From assembly GCA_024180945.1 (NCBI GenBank), contig JAKSGN010000005.1, positions 372,001 through 436,000 of the forward strand: a stretch of DNA of 64,000 nt, written 5' to 3'. The DNA comes from Macrophomina tecta. Its lineage: Eukaryota > Ascomycota > Dothideomycetes > Botryosphaeriales > Botryosphaeriaceae. A program made the position numbers and the translations under genes. This document shows positions 31,637 to 43,504 of this stretch, in pieces. Positions within the stretch are counted from its first letter, which is position 1, and every line of letters begins with the position of its first letter. Below the pieces are notes generated by a model that saw nothing but the letters and a program-made list of their open reading frames with translations, was not told the DNA's origin and made no database searches.

Positions 31637-33508
31637 ATTTGGCTTTTGCGAGCGTCGAGCGGGGTGATTGGCGACGAGGGGAGGGGGTGGTCAGATGAAT
31701 TGAGCAATCAGGGGATGCCGGGGGGTCACTCTGACTGGCTGGCTGGCTGGGGGCCCTGCGTCTGCCAAAGGATTGATGCAAGGCAGCCGCCAACGCGAGC
31801 GGCGCCCCAACAGGCAAAGGCTCACGGTGCTATTTGCTAGCGCTCTCTACGTGGTGGACGATGGTGGTGGTGATGGTGAGGTTGGTGGGAGCAAGGCGAT
31901 CACCATCCCATCTCGAAAGGGACGCAGCTGCAGCATGCAAGCCCTCATCAGACCGCTTGGTTCCGACTCGTGAATTGAGGGATCCTGCTTCACGATTCTT
32001 GGCCGCCTCGTGGGCTCCGCAACGCACGATGCGCCGTTTCGCCGAGCCCGTGTTATCGCGTGGCGGCAGCTCGATTGGCGGTGGCCACTCAGCCTTACCA
32101 GGCCACATGCTTGCTTTTTGCGTGGTAGGATCTGTGATGGAGCTCTGCATGCAGGCAGCGCGGTGGAGGCGACTCTCGTGGCCTCGGCCAATTGTGCGGG
32201 CACGGCGGTTGACGATGGCTCATTTGCGCCGACCTGGACGCTGCGGGTGAAACATCAGACAGCGGGGGGGCCTCCTAGTGCGAGCATGTGGTGTAACCCG
32301 CATCCGCTCGAGGGCCGTCAGTGCTGTTGCATTTGGCGTAAACAGGGCGCACGATCTGGGTGGATTTGCGGGTGCCGAGAGCATGCCGTGACAGTCGAGA
32401 AAAGGGTTCGCCGCGGCACAGAGTCAGTGGCCGGGCAAATGAAGCGGCGCTCACGACGATTGCTCTGATCGCGGGCCAAGAGTGAGTCAGGCGGCGGGCA
32501 GCGAGATAGCTGGCGCCGGGAGATCTGCAGCATCACGGCTCCGGAAAGAGGTTGAGGGCACTTCCCGGGCAGACAGTGCAACTGACATGCATCGGGGCCG
32601 CACAGACGTTTGGCGGCAGCGACCGAGATGGTGATGATGTAGGATCTGCCTGGCTTCCCTCGCGGACGAGTCGCGGAGGCCACGCGTAACGATATCCGCC
32701 CGCCGCTGCTCGCTCTCGCTCTCCCGCGCCAGCAACCAGCCCCTTCGGGACGCGCACCTGTCGCGGAGCACGCCCGCGGCGGAGCCGGTGCCCCCGCGGG
32801 CGGCAGCCTTACTGCTGCAATCTTCCGGCGTGGTGGAAAGTTGCGAGAGCGAAGGATTTTAGGTTGAAGCTTCCCCGGAGCACGAGCTGCATGCGTGCGG
32901 GACGGAGAGGGCGACGGGGATGTCCCAAGCAGCCCAAGCCGATGGAAAGCGGCAGGGCAGGGTCCGGCCAGGCAGCTCGACGCTCGCCCTGGCTCGAGAC
33001 GAGACGAGACGAGACGCGGACGGGCTGGCGTTCGCATCATCCCGCGCGGCCAAGTTGGGCGCCAGGAGCCCGGACCAGGAACAGATGCCAGGCGCGTGGG
33101 ATCCGTGGTCAGGCGGGTGGTGTTGAGGGTCAGTCGGCTCACTCGCGCGGCCTGCAGCTCGCTAAGGCGGCGCAGTATTGCGTGCAGAGCTGGAGGCGCT
33201 GCAGCCGTTTGCATGAATTGAAGCCCTCCAGCCCTCGACCACGCAGCCAATGGCCGGGCTGGATGGCCGCTCGGTTCGCAAGCGAGGCACGTGAGTCGAG
33301 GCCGGCCGGGCGAATGAGCTGCCATCCTCTACGAGCGCTCTTGCCCGCCACGGCAGGCCCGACGGCCGTGTGGCCTCAGCGACCGCTGCGGACCGGGAAC
33401 GCAGACGCGTGCCTCTCTCCCCTCGCGCAGTGTCGTCCGCGTCAACACCAGCGACACCGCGAGAAGACGCCCGCTCGACGCCCGTGACACAGCGGCCCGG
33501 CCGGATCG

Positions 33509-36500
33509 ATGGAGCGCGACGTCGAGAAGGTTACTGGCGGCCGGGGCGCCCCGGCCGCCACCGCCCCCGCGCCGCAGGGTGAGACAGGCGACAAGCTCGA
33601 CGACCACCACGCCGCCCTCCAGCCCGGCGTGGAACAAAGTTGGCACCATGGCAATGACATCTCCCTGCGCGCCGTTGCGCCCGTCCGTGTCTCGGTGCGG
33701 AACCTGTCGGTGCACGTCGACGTCTCGCCTGCCCGTCCGGCTGCCGCGCTCCAGGCGCTGGCCTCGAAGAGCCCCGCCGGTGATGCTGACGCCGCCCGCA
33801 ACCTCAAGACCATCCTGCACAATGTCTCCGCAGACATGCCGAGCGGCAGCCTGACCGCGATCATCGGCGGCAGCGGCTCCGGCAAGACCACCCTGCTCAA
33901 TGTCATGGCCAACCGCATGCACGGCCGCCGGCTCAGCATTGAGGGCGACACGCTGTTCAACGGCCATCGTGTCCGCGGCGACCTGTCGGGCATCAGCGCC
34001 TATGTCATGCAGACAGACGTGCTGCAGCCGACCTTGACCGTCAGGGAGACGCTGCAGTATGCCGCCGACCTGCGCCTGCCTTCCTCCGTGTCCAGAGAAG
34101 AGCGGCGCCGCGTCGTGGACGAGGTGATCCTCGAGCTGGGCCTGAAAGAGGCAGCCAATACGAGGATCGGCAACAGCGTCCACAAGGGCTGCAGTGGCGG
34201 AGAGAAGAGGAGGACGAGCATCGGTGTGCAGGTTAGCTTCTGTTGCCAACGCCTAAATCGATGTGCTCAAACTGATGGCGTCAACCTAGCTGCTCGCCAA
34301 TCCCTCGGTGCTGTTCCTTGAGTATGTGCCCCATGTCCCGTCCTGTTGCGCCACCGTCACCGCCAGCCAAAGACTAACGAGACTTGCAGTGAGCCAACTA
34401 CTGGCCTGGATGCCACTAGTGCCTTTCAGCTCGTCCGCACCCTCAAAACCCTCGCGAGCAAGGGCAGAACCATCATCACTACGAGTATGGACGTTCCCCG
34501 TCCTGGCACTGAAGAGTTGGCGCTAATCTAAGCTTAAAGTCCATCAACCGAGGTCGGAGATTTGGAATCTCTTCGACAATCTCGTCCTACTGACTAGAGG
34601 CCATCCCGCATACTCGGGTGCAGCCGCCGACGCTCTGCCGTACTTTGCGGCTCTTGGCTTCGAGCTGCCGCCGTTCGTCAACCCTGCCGAGCATTTGATT
34701 GATGTTGTGGCCGTAGACATCCGCTCACCAGAACTTGAAGAGGCCTCTTCTGCTCGTGTCGAGGGCATCAAGGCCGCATGGACATCTCATGCCCAGGAAA
34801 AGTTTTCCAGAGATGATGAGACGCAATCTTCCGTTCTGCCCTTGCCGAATCTGGCGAGCGAAGTGTCCCGCGCACAGCTCGGCCGCCAAATACGCGTCCT
34901 GACTGCACGAACATGGGTTACCACCATCAGAGATCCGATGGGCATGTTCGGTAGTTTTCTGGAGGCAATTGCAATGGCCATCATCACAGGTTCGTACTAC
35001 CTTCAATTCGGCTGAATGGACGGGGAGCTAACAGGGGTCAGGATACATCTTCTTCCAGCTGGCCGAGGATCAGTCCGGAATCCGCTCGCGTCAAGGTGCG
35101 CTTTACATCGCGTCCTCGCTGCAAGGATACCTGATCCTCCAATTCGAAGTCTACCGTTTGACCATTGACATCGAGCTCTTCGACCGCGAACGCGGAGAAG
35201 GCGTCGTCAGCGTCCCGGGCTTTCTGATCAGCCGTAGGCTCGCCCGCTTGTTCATCGAGGATTTCCCCGTTCCGCTGATGTTCTCACTTATCTTCTATTT
35301 CATGGCCGGTTTCCGGACCGATGGTACTCAGTTCATGATCTTCTTTGCCGTTATCTTGTTGGAACAGTATATTGCTGTTTGCTTCGCTATGACCTGCGTA
35401 GCGGTGTCACGCACTTTTGCTGGTGCCTCTTTAGTTGCCAATATGGCATACACGCTCCAGTCCATGGCTTGTGGTTACTTTATTCAGTCAAACACTATTC
35501 CTGTGTATGTCCGCTGGACAAAATGGACGGCATACTGCGTAAGTGCAACTCCTGCAGCCATTTTGCGCCCTCATTCCTGCGCGTTCTCGCCTGACGCTTA
35601 AATAGTTCTATGCATTCGGTGCACTGGCAGCAAATGAGTTTACCGGCCATTTCTACGCTTGTCCCGAGGCAGGTGGACCGTCGAATCCAGCCTGCAAGCA
35701 GTACACCGGAGCATATATTATGGAATCCCTTGGCTTCCCTTCAAACTGGATCTGGAGACCGATTATCGTCCTTTTGGCCTTCGTCATTGCCTTTTATGTT
35801 GGAGCCGGATTCATCCTTCGCTTCTGGAAGGTGGAAATGCAAATAGGCAGGGCCCGTCAGGACGAATCGGACGAGTCTGCAGGCAAAGAGAAGATGTCCG
35901 AGAGATCCTTGGAGGAAGTCCGTACCGTCAGAATCCGTCTAGAAGACTATGCACTGGAGATTGAGAAACGAAACTGGATGGGCCGGAAAACGAAGCAGTT
36001 GGAAGTGCTTAAGCCTGTGTCTGCTCAGTTTGAGCCTGGTGTCTTGAATATCATCATGGGCCCTTCTGGATCCGGGAAGACTACGCTGCTAAACTCCATG
36101 GGCCACCGCTTGAAGAATAATTTCTCCACAAAGTACCACTCCTCTGGTAATCTTCTGGTGAACGACGCGATTCCTTCTGACTCGGTGCTCGAGTCTATTA
36201 TTTCCTACGTCACCCAGGATGATGATGCTCTCTTATCCTCTCTAACCGTAAGGGAAACACTAAGGTAGGAACTCCCTTGAAAGATCTGACAACCGCTCAT
36301 ATCTTGCTAGATTTGCCGCCGGACTTCGCCTCCCTTCCTGGATGTCAAAGCGAGAGAAGAACAAACGCGCCGAGGATGTCCTGCTAAAGTTGGGGTTAAA
36401 GGATTGCGCCAACAACCTTATTGGAGGAGAGCTCGTCAAAGGTATCAGTGGAGGAGAGAAGCGTCGTGTTACTATAGCAGTCCAGATTCTCACAGATCCC

Positions 36501-37859
36501 CGCGTCTTGCTTCTTGACGAACCTACGAGCGGTCTCGACGCTTTCACTGCTTCATCTATCATCGACGTCCTCCGTGGCCTCGCGGAAGAAGGTCGTACGC
36601 TCATCCTCACGATCCACCAGTCCCGTTCCGACCTCTTCAGCCACTTTGGAAACATCCTGCTCCTCGCCCGCGGCGGCTCCCCCGTCTACGCCGGCCCAGG
36701 CAAGAATATGCTTGCCCATTTTGCCGCCCAAGGCTTTGACTGCCCGCGCAGCACCAACCCGGCCGACTTCGCCCTCGACCTCATCACCGTCGACCTGCAG
36801 CACGAATCCCGCGAGGCCGCCAGCCGCGCCAAAGTCCGCGGCCTGATCGATAGCTGGACCAGCGACAAATTCCAGCAGCACCAACTCACCCGCACCAGCA
36901 CGGCCCGCTCCCACACCGCGACGCCCGCCGAGCTCGGCGCGCTCAAGCGCAGCTCAACGCCCTTCCGCATCGCCTACCCACTCCTCGTGCGCCGCGCCAT
37001 GCTCAACTTCTGGCGCCAGCCGCCCATGATGGTCGCGCGCATCATGCAGGTGGTGGGGCTCGGCGGCATCCTCGCGCTCTTCTTCGCGCCGCTGAAGAAC
37101 GACTACTACAGCGTGCAGAACCGCGTCGGCTTCCTGCAAGAGATCCCGTCCATCTACTTCGTCGGCATGCTCCAGAACGTCGCCGTCTACCCGCTCGAGC
37201 GCGACGTTTTCGCGCGCGAGCACGACGACGGCGCGTACAGCGTCGAGGCGTTCTTCGCGCAGTACTCCACCATCGAGGCGCCGTTCGAGGCCGTGACGAG
37301 CCTGATCTTCGCCGTCTTGGCGGTCCTGGCGGTCGGGCTGCCGCGCACGGTCGAGCTGTTTTTCGTCATGGCGTTCAATTGTTTCTGCATCGTAAGCTGC
37401 GGCGAGAGCCTGGGCATCATGTTCAACACGCTGTTCGAGCACACCGGCTTCGCCGTCAACGTCACCAGCGTGTTCTTGTCCGTCGCGCAGATCATGGCCG
37501 GCATTATGAGCATCGACATGCCGACCTTCTTGCGCGACATGAACTACCTGAGCCCGATTAAATACGTCGTCGCGAATCTGGCGCCGTACAGCTTGCGCGG
37601 CGTCAGGTTCACGTGCACCGAGGCGCAGCGCCTGGTCGATGGCAGGTGTCCCGTCGAGACGGGCGAGGACGTGTTGCGCTTGTATCGGCTGGAGGCCGGC
37701 AGTCCGGCGCTGAATGTCCTGTGGCTGGGCGTGTGCACGGTCGTGTACAGGCTGCTGGCGTACGCGCTGCTGAAGGCGAGGAGGGAGAGGTGGGGTTTCC
37801 CCGCGTGGTTGAGGTTCGGGAGGAATGAGGGTGCTGGTGCTGTGGTTGCGGTGAGGTAG
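33509..37859 (+). CDS. Full-size ABCG transporter (two NBD-TMD halves)
   Basis: Seven exons (33509-34231, 34290-34321, 34390-34484, 34540-34989, 35042-35538, 35606-36264, 36311-37859) keep frame and give 1334 residues; the introns are 46-68 bp. Each half has the nucleotide-binding domain first. NBD1 has Walker A GGSGSGKTT (120-128), signature GCSGGEKRR and Walker B LFLDEPTTGLD. NBD2 has Walker A GPSGSGKTT (751-759), signature ISGGEKRR and Walker B LLLDEPTSGLD. Both H-loop motifs (TIHQPRSE and TIHQSRSD) are present. Each NBD is followed by a hydrophobic domain of about six membrane segments. NBD1 is canonical, unlike the degenerate NBD1 of Pdr5-type pumps, so this belongs to a non-PDR, white-like ABCG group. 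It should be an ATP-driven exporter in the plasma or an internal membrane; the substrate is not predictable. It converges with the amine oxidase gene. Confidence 0.93.
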
Positions 37860-38689
37860 TCGAGTTATCGGAAGAAATGAATACATAAGTACATATTGGC
37901 CGGCGGTCGCCTGCGCCCATACTCGTAGATTTACATTCATAAGTATCATATATTCGATGAGCGTTTTGTTCATGCGCTGCTGCTGTTGCTTGCGTGGGGC
38001 TTTCCCCACTTCCCCCCCCACAAAACCCCAAACCAACCAACCGACCAAAAAAGGTCTTCCGGTCCTCGCGCACTAGATACATTCCACGGCGTTTGCGAGC
38101 AGATGGTGGGCAAAAGTATGGTGCGATTGAATACACTGATCCCTGCATCCCCGCATGATGGAGTTTGCTTTCATCGTAAGTCAGCGGCGTAACAGAGACG
38201 ACAACGCAACGGTGTGCTGCATCAGACCCGTGTTATCTTCGCGCGTTTAGAATAATTGCAAACAAGCCAAATGGAACTAGCTCGAGAGATCAAAAAAATA
38301 TCGCCCCGGAATAGCATCCTCAATTGCGATCGTGGTGGCTATACCAATTTTTGCAGGGTCGTAAGTCAACAAAGTTAAGGTTTTGTTATTGGCAAAACAA
38401 TCACAATTTACCAATCCCACCTACGTGCAAAGACCCCCCCGCAACTAGCCGAGAGCAAAAATCCAAGGGGAATCAGTTCGACATTGAAATTGAGAATCAC
38501 GATAATTTCGTTTAATATTCCGAGGTTCGTTCTTGGGCCGAGAAAGTATCAACGTGCACAGACTAGATGCATCCGGCTTGAGTACCGTATCACAATAAAC
38601 CAAAGGTTTCATGCCCAAATCTACCTCATCCACGCATCCGCCAGTCAAACCATGCTGCATTTTCCCATTTCTGGGCAACGTCGCGTTCC
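37860..38689. other. Convergent 3' flanks of the ABC transporter and amine oxidase
   Basis: This AT-richer, non-coding stretch should contain both polyadenylation regions. The short frames present (up to about 97 codons, for example 38484-38777) have no domain. Confidence 0.6.
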
Positions 38690-41018
38690 TCACAACTTAC
38701 TCCCCGGCGCACAGCACGCCCCAGCCCCCTGCAGCTTCCCGCTCGCACCCACCACCGCGGTGCCGACGCTCTGCTGATGCCTCTCCTGCGCACTGGTCGA
38801 GCGGTTGAAGCTCTGATCGCTGGGCGGGACGTCGAGTGCGGGATTCTTATCGAAGAAGTTGACGGGCTTGAGCGAGACCTTTAGGATCTCGACGGGCATG
38901 ACAGGGAAGTCCTCGATGCGCGGCACGTGGTTGATGCCGAACTGGACGAAGACGACGATGTCGGCGTCGACGGCGGCGTTGCGGCGACTCGCCCAGCTGC
39001 GCACGCCCGTGCCGCCGCGCGACTGGTTTGTGTAGCGGCCGCCGGCGTAGAGCTCGCCGTCGCGGTGGGTGGTGAGGTAGATGTTGTGGTCGGAGAACTC
39101 GGCGCGGGCGTGGTTGAAGGATTGCGTGTCGGAGAGGATCTTTTGGAAGGGCGGTGCCATGATCTTGTAGGCGACGGGCTTGTTGTTGATGGGGTTGCGC
39201 ACGCCGGCATTGATGATCTTGTAGACGCGGTTGCTGTCCGGGTCGAGGTCGTAGCCGCCGGTGTGGGTCACGGTGGTTTCGGAGACGGTGTAGCCGGTGC
39301 CGTGCGGGTTGAAGGCGGAGCGAGGCATCGGGTGGGCTTCGTCGTAGACGAGTCGGTTGGCGTGGCCTTCGAGGGCGGGGTCGATACGCAGGGAGAAGAT
39401 GTGTTGGTGGTGGACGGCCAGGACGCCGGGATGCACGACGGTGCCGAAGGGGACTTCGACGCCTTCGTCGATGGGCTGGGTGGAGAGGATCCCGGTGGCG
39501 CGGACTTCGTACGTGAGCTCACCGGCTTGGTTGAACTGGAAGGCCAGGATATATTCGTAGTTCGAGACGGTGATGATGCTCTGGAGCACGAGCTCGCGGT
39601 TGCGCACGACGGCGGCGCGGCCGGTGCGGTAGTTGGTGTGCTTCCAGCCGATGCCCGCGTCCTGCTCGTGGATGCAGACCACGTTGGGCATGTCTACGGT
39701 GCCGCCCTTGTCGTCGGAGAGGACAGATGAGAGGTAGTAAATGTGGCCTAAGCAGTCGCAGCCCAATTGCAGGTTGTTTGCCATGATTCCTGCGCCTGCG
39801 TCGCCAAGGTCGAAAGCGGACTTCTTGTGGAAGGGGTGCCGCGGGTCCGCGTAGGGGATGTTCATGTCTGACAGCGAGACACGGTAGAACAGCGACCGAT
39901 TATCATACCTCACATCGTACAGGACCATGCCCTCGCGCTGGTTGAAGCCTACCCTGAATCGCCATTTCTGCCAGGCAATCACTGAGGACGTGCCCTCTTG
40001 TGTCACCGTGAAGGATGCACCCTCCGGCTGCACAACGTTCAGAGGCTTCAGGTCCGTGCGCAGCGAGGGTTGCGCTTCGGGGATGTACTCGTTCGGCGGG
40101 TGGATCTTAAGAGGGCCTACGGGCTTGATCTTCTCATCTGCGCCCGTTGGCAGGATATCGATCCGGATGACAGTCATGGTCTCGGTGCTGATAACTGGAG
40201 AAATGGGGAGCGGAAGAGCGTAGTGGTTGGAATCAAGCTCGTTCGGGTTGAGTGGGTCCCGCATATACATGAAGCATTGGTACATCCGATCATCGTCGTT
40301 CACACCATCGGAACCTGGAATGGTTAGCATGAAGTATCGATGTTTGGAACTTCAGAAAAGGCAGTTGTCAAATCTCGAAGTTTTTGTGAAGGAGGTGCGG
40401 TGGGTAAGTGGCAAGATCGCCATGGAAGAGTAGCGAAGAGGATCGGGCACATACCGTAAATCCAAGGGTCTATAACGACGACAGTCCCCTTGGGAAGCTG
40501 GAGTTTGGCAATTTCAGCTTGAACGGCTGGGTCCTCCAGCGCGACCTTCTCAATGGTAACGATCTCGTCACCATCACCGTTGGCGTGCACATTCGCGCCC
40601 AATCTGGCGTTCCTCTCCACGCGACCAGCAGTAAGATCTATGATTGCCTCGTGGTATTTGTTCTGAAGTTGTCAGCTGATCCCAGTCTTCGCCGCCGAGT
40701 GAGGCCCCGCTCATCTTAGGTGATTTCGGCAGCAGGGAAGCTTACCGTGTTGCGGATATAGTAATTGATAAAGGCCTTGCGAGGAATGCTGGGAAGAGGA
40801 GCTCCGCTGTGTTCAGCATCCAGATAAGGAACAACCTGGGCCTTTGGAGGTTCCTCAAGTGTAACGGCCTTGAAGTGCAGGTTGGTGCCGTGGGGCCATG
40901 CGCTCTGGATAATTGCGGAGGCTGCTTTGATCTCATCACCGCTCAACGGCGCCAGAGGGTGGACGGCAGCCTGGGTCGCTGACCGCACGGGTAAGCTGGA
41001 GACGACCTCGGTGGACAT
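38690..41018 (-). CDS. Copper amine oxidase with peroxisomal PTS1 (SKL)
   Basis: Exons 41018-40746, 40662-40455 and 40314-38690 keep frame and give 701 residues. The introns are 83 and 140 bp; the latter has a GCTAAC branch point. The enzyme oxidises primary amines to aldehydes with release of ammonia and hydrogen peroxide. The topaquinone precursor is Y413 in the motif N-Y-E-Y. The catalytic base is D329 in AFDLGDAGAG. Copper ligands are H463 and H465 (HQH) and H623 (NHVPRIEDFP). The N-terminal N2/N3-type domains precede the large beta-sandwich domain. The last three residues are SKL, a canonical PTS1, so the protein should enter peroxisomes, where catalase can remove the peroxide. Nitrogen-source control is likely for the family, but nothing in the sequence shows it. 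It is divergent from CstF-64. Confidence 0.95.
38693..38701 (-). other. C-terminal SKL codons (peroxisomal targeting signal 1)
   Basis: The frame ends Ser-Lys-Leu-stop. SKL is the prototype PTS1 bound by Pex5. A basic/small context (ACCAPGSKL) precedes it. Confidence 0.9.
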
Positions 41019-42527
41019 GTCGGCGGGGTGTCTCCACTGACGGTGCTGACAAAGAAACGGAGAGAGGAAGAGAGGAATTGGGGCTCTTCCAGCAGACGCG
41101 GCCAGGATGGAGAGGGCGGAAGAAATATATAACGGGCACGGCAGGGATCTGCGAGCGCTGACCGCGGCGGTTGAATGTGCGATAAGCAAAGTGGGGATGT
41201 GCAGTGTGGTTGTCGACGGCGGAGCCGCATAGACTTTCCTGATACAGTATGGCCCATCGGCGCCCGTCCAACGGCCTGAGTTCTGATTGGCTGCCCAATG
41301 CCCACCCGAAATCGTGTCGAAGCCCTCGGCCATGCCTTTCTGTGCTTGTCCAATGCCGTGAGGCCGCAGAAGCAGCTGTGCGACTTGGCTCGCTGGCTCC
41401 CGTGACCGTTGTGAGCCCACGCTCCTGTGCTTCCATTGTACAGTACAACTCGACTACGCATCGTCAGTTCTCCGCATTCACCTGAATGTCTGGCGATGAT
41501 CTGCCGGTTAGCCGCGCTAGGATTTAAGTGCATGCGCCGAGAATGATTACTCGCCACTGATTTACGTATGCCGTGCACATAAACGGCCATGCAATACGTT
41601 GATCGTTTTGCCTACATCGATGGAGTGCCGGTGCTGCTGTAGGACGGACCGATGCTGGAATGTGGCAAGGTTGTGATAAGCGGCAGGAAAAAAAAAAAAA
41701 AAAAAACACGTTCTGGACAAAGTTATGGGGTTGGAGGCATATTTTTGTAGATAGCGCATCAGAATGCGTAGAAGTTCCTCTGCAAATTGCGGAAATACGA
41801 GCAAGGCCCAGATTCTATGTGCGTACTGCTGAATTCCAGCTAGTGTCTATTCTCCAAGTTGAAGAGCCCATCCTGGCCAGCATCGTATCAGAGCTTTATC
41901 GTGAACATTAGAAGCCGGCCCGGGGGCGACAGTGACAGGCTCTCTGAATGTCTTTGTTAAATGATGTCCCGACCTTGCCCAACGAAGCTGCGCTGATTTT
42001 TGTATTTATATAACTGCGAAATGGATGCTTTGGTTCAGTGAGGCCGACCAAAGAACCGCTGGACAACCTCTCTTCAATGGCGTGCGGTGCAGCACAGGTG
42101 AGGAAACCTTATGCTGCTGGCCATTAAGCGAGTCCCGGACGGCTCGGCTGGAAATCAATGTCTATTGGGACGACCAGGGAGGGACGACCGAATGAATGCA
42201 GTGCAGAAGCCGAAATGCGGGCTATGTTGTGTGAGAAATAAAGCGTCCGCAGGCGCGCAGCGGTGGCCTCGGGCGGTGACGAAAGCACGGGCCAGATCTG
42301 ACGAAGCGGATTCCTGGGAGCTCGCCGCACGCGCGCAAAGCAAAGCTACAATACAACCCACCCACGCGACCACCCTCAACCCCGCGCACTGCTGCTCCGC
42401 GCCCGACTGTGTTGGACGCGTAACTCCCGCCCAGAAGCCGCATCGCCAGCAGCAGCCCAGCTCCTCGATCGCCTGCCTGAACCGACGAGCGCTTTGTCGC
42501 GCTGCGCTCGCAGCTTCCCACAGCAAG
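41019..42527. other. Divergent promoter region of the amine oxidase and CstF-64
   Basis: No gene is seen. An A18 run lies at 41689-41706. A TATTTATATAA-like box near 42002-42012 on the plus strand lies about 520 bp before the CstF-64 ATG. Frames on the minus strand that extend the amine-oxidase first exon upstream (to 41590) have no ATG that changes the call and no domain. Confidence 0.5.
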
Positions 42528-43504
42528 ATGCCTCCAGAGAAGGGCGGAAGGGTCGTCTTCATCGGCAATATCCCATATGGTAGGTCGCGCTTCCCCGACC
42601 GCGGGCCCATTGACGACGCTGACCCGGGAGGGCAGGCGTGAGTGAGGAACTCATCACCGAAACCCTCAGCCGCGTCGGCCAGGTCCTCAACTTCCGCCTC
42701 GTCTACGACAAAGACAGCGGCCGACCCAAGGGCTTTGGCTTCGCCGAGTTCTCCGACGCGGAAGACGCTGCCTCCGCCGTGCGCAACCTCAACGACTACG
42801 AGCTCATGGGCCGCAAACTGAGGGTCGACTACTCCAACGACAATGGCGCCGGAGACAGTGCGCCGGCAAACTACAATCCTCCTCAGCCCGCGCCCAATGG
42901 CCAGGACGCTCAGCCCTCCGCCACGCTTCCTCCTCTTCCTCCAGGCGTCGATGTGCCCCCGGATCTGACCTGCGCCGACGCCATCTCCAAGACGCTCCAG
43001 ACTCTCCCTCCCCCGCAGCTACTGGACATACTCTCGCAGATGAAGGGCCTGGTCACCACCGATCCGGCCAAGGCGACCGAGCTTCTCAGGCAGGCTCCTC
43101 AGCTGTCATTTGCCATTTTCCAGGCCCTGCTGCTGCTCGGGCTGATCGACCAATCGCTCCTTGGGTCGGTTGTGGACCAGGCAACTCTGCAGCAGACAGC
43201 CCAGCAGCAACCTCCGCCCTCCGCCACGCCCATGCAACCGCAGGGCTACCCGGGCTATCCGCCACAGCAGCCCAGCCGCGGCCCGATGAACGTCCCGACA
43301 CCGCCGGTTGGCAACCCCTACCAGCAACCTCAGATGCCGATGCAGCAGCAGCCCGCGCAACCGCAGATACCCATGGACCAGCAAGCACTGATCCGCCAGG
43401 TTTTGGCAATGACGCCAGAACAGATTGCGGCATTGCCACCCAACGATCGAGTGCAGATAGAGGCGCTGCGGGCGCGCATCATGGCGACAGGACAGCCCTT
43501 CTAG
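42528..43504 (+). CDS. Cleavage stimulation factor 64-kDa subunit homologue (CstF-64/Rna15)
   Basis: Exons 42528-42579 and 42636-43504 give 306 residues; the 56-bp intron has a GCTGAC branch point and interrupts the RRM right after NIPYG. The RNA-recognition motif (about 8-85) has RNP2 VVFIGNIP and RNP1 KGFGFAEF. A hinge domain (about 125-190; ISKTLQTLPPPQLLDILSQM) matches the Rna14/CstF-77-binding segment. A Pro/Gln-rich linker follows. The last 40 residues (ALIRQVLAMTPEQIAALPPN) are the three-helix C-terminal domain that contacts Pcf11. The protein binds the U/GU-rich element downstream of poly(A) sites in the nucleus. Length and domain order fit a short fungal CstF-64 without the vertebrate MEARA repeats. 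It works in the same process as Cft2, encoded 27 kb away. Confidence 0.95.

Larger units (their letters stand above)
20403..33508. other. 13-kb stretch with no supportable gene
   Basis: I read all frames and found no domain, no spliceable conserved reading and no tRNA-like element. Open frames reach 354 codons (24589-25653, plus) and 335 codons (32318-33325, minus). They are Arg/Ser/Pro/Cys-rich, overlap frames on the other strand and run across poly(A) tracts. The region is mixed in composition, with several homopolymers of 13-18 bases and dinucleotide repeats listed separately. The first few hundred bases are the 3' flank of the Zn2Cys6 gene, and the last one to two kilobases should include the ABC transporter promoter. 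The rest could be regulatory, long non-coding RNA or unusual chromatin; nothing in the sequence decides. Confidence 0.55.

Noticed and set aside
32318..33325. 335-codon minus-strand open frame upstream of the ABC transporter
   Set aside because: GC-rich random frame; Arg/Pro/Ser-rich with no recognisable fold, located where the transporter promoter is expected.
38927..39730. 267-residue Val/Asp/Gly-rich plus-strand frame
   Set aside because: Antisense to the well-supported amine oxidase exon; composition artefact.
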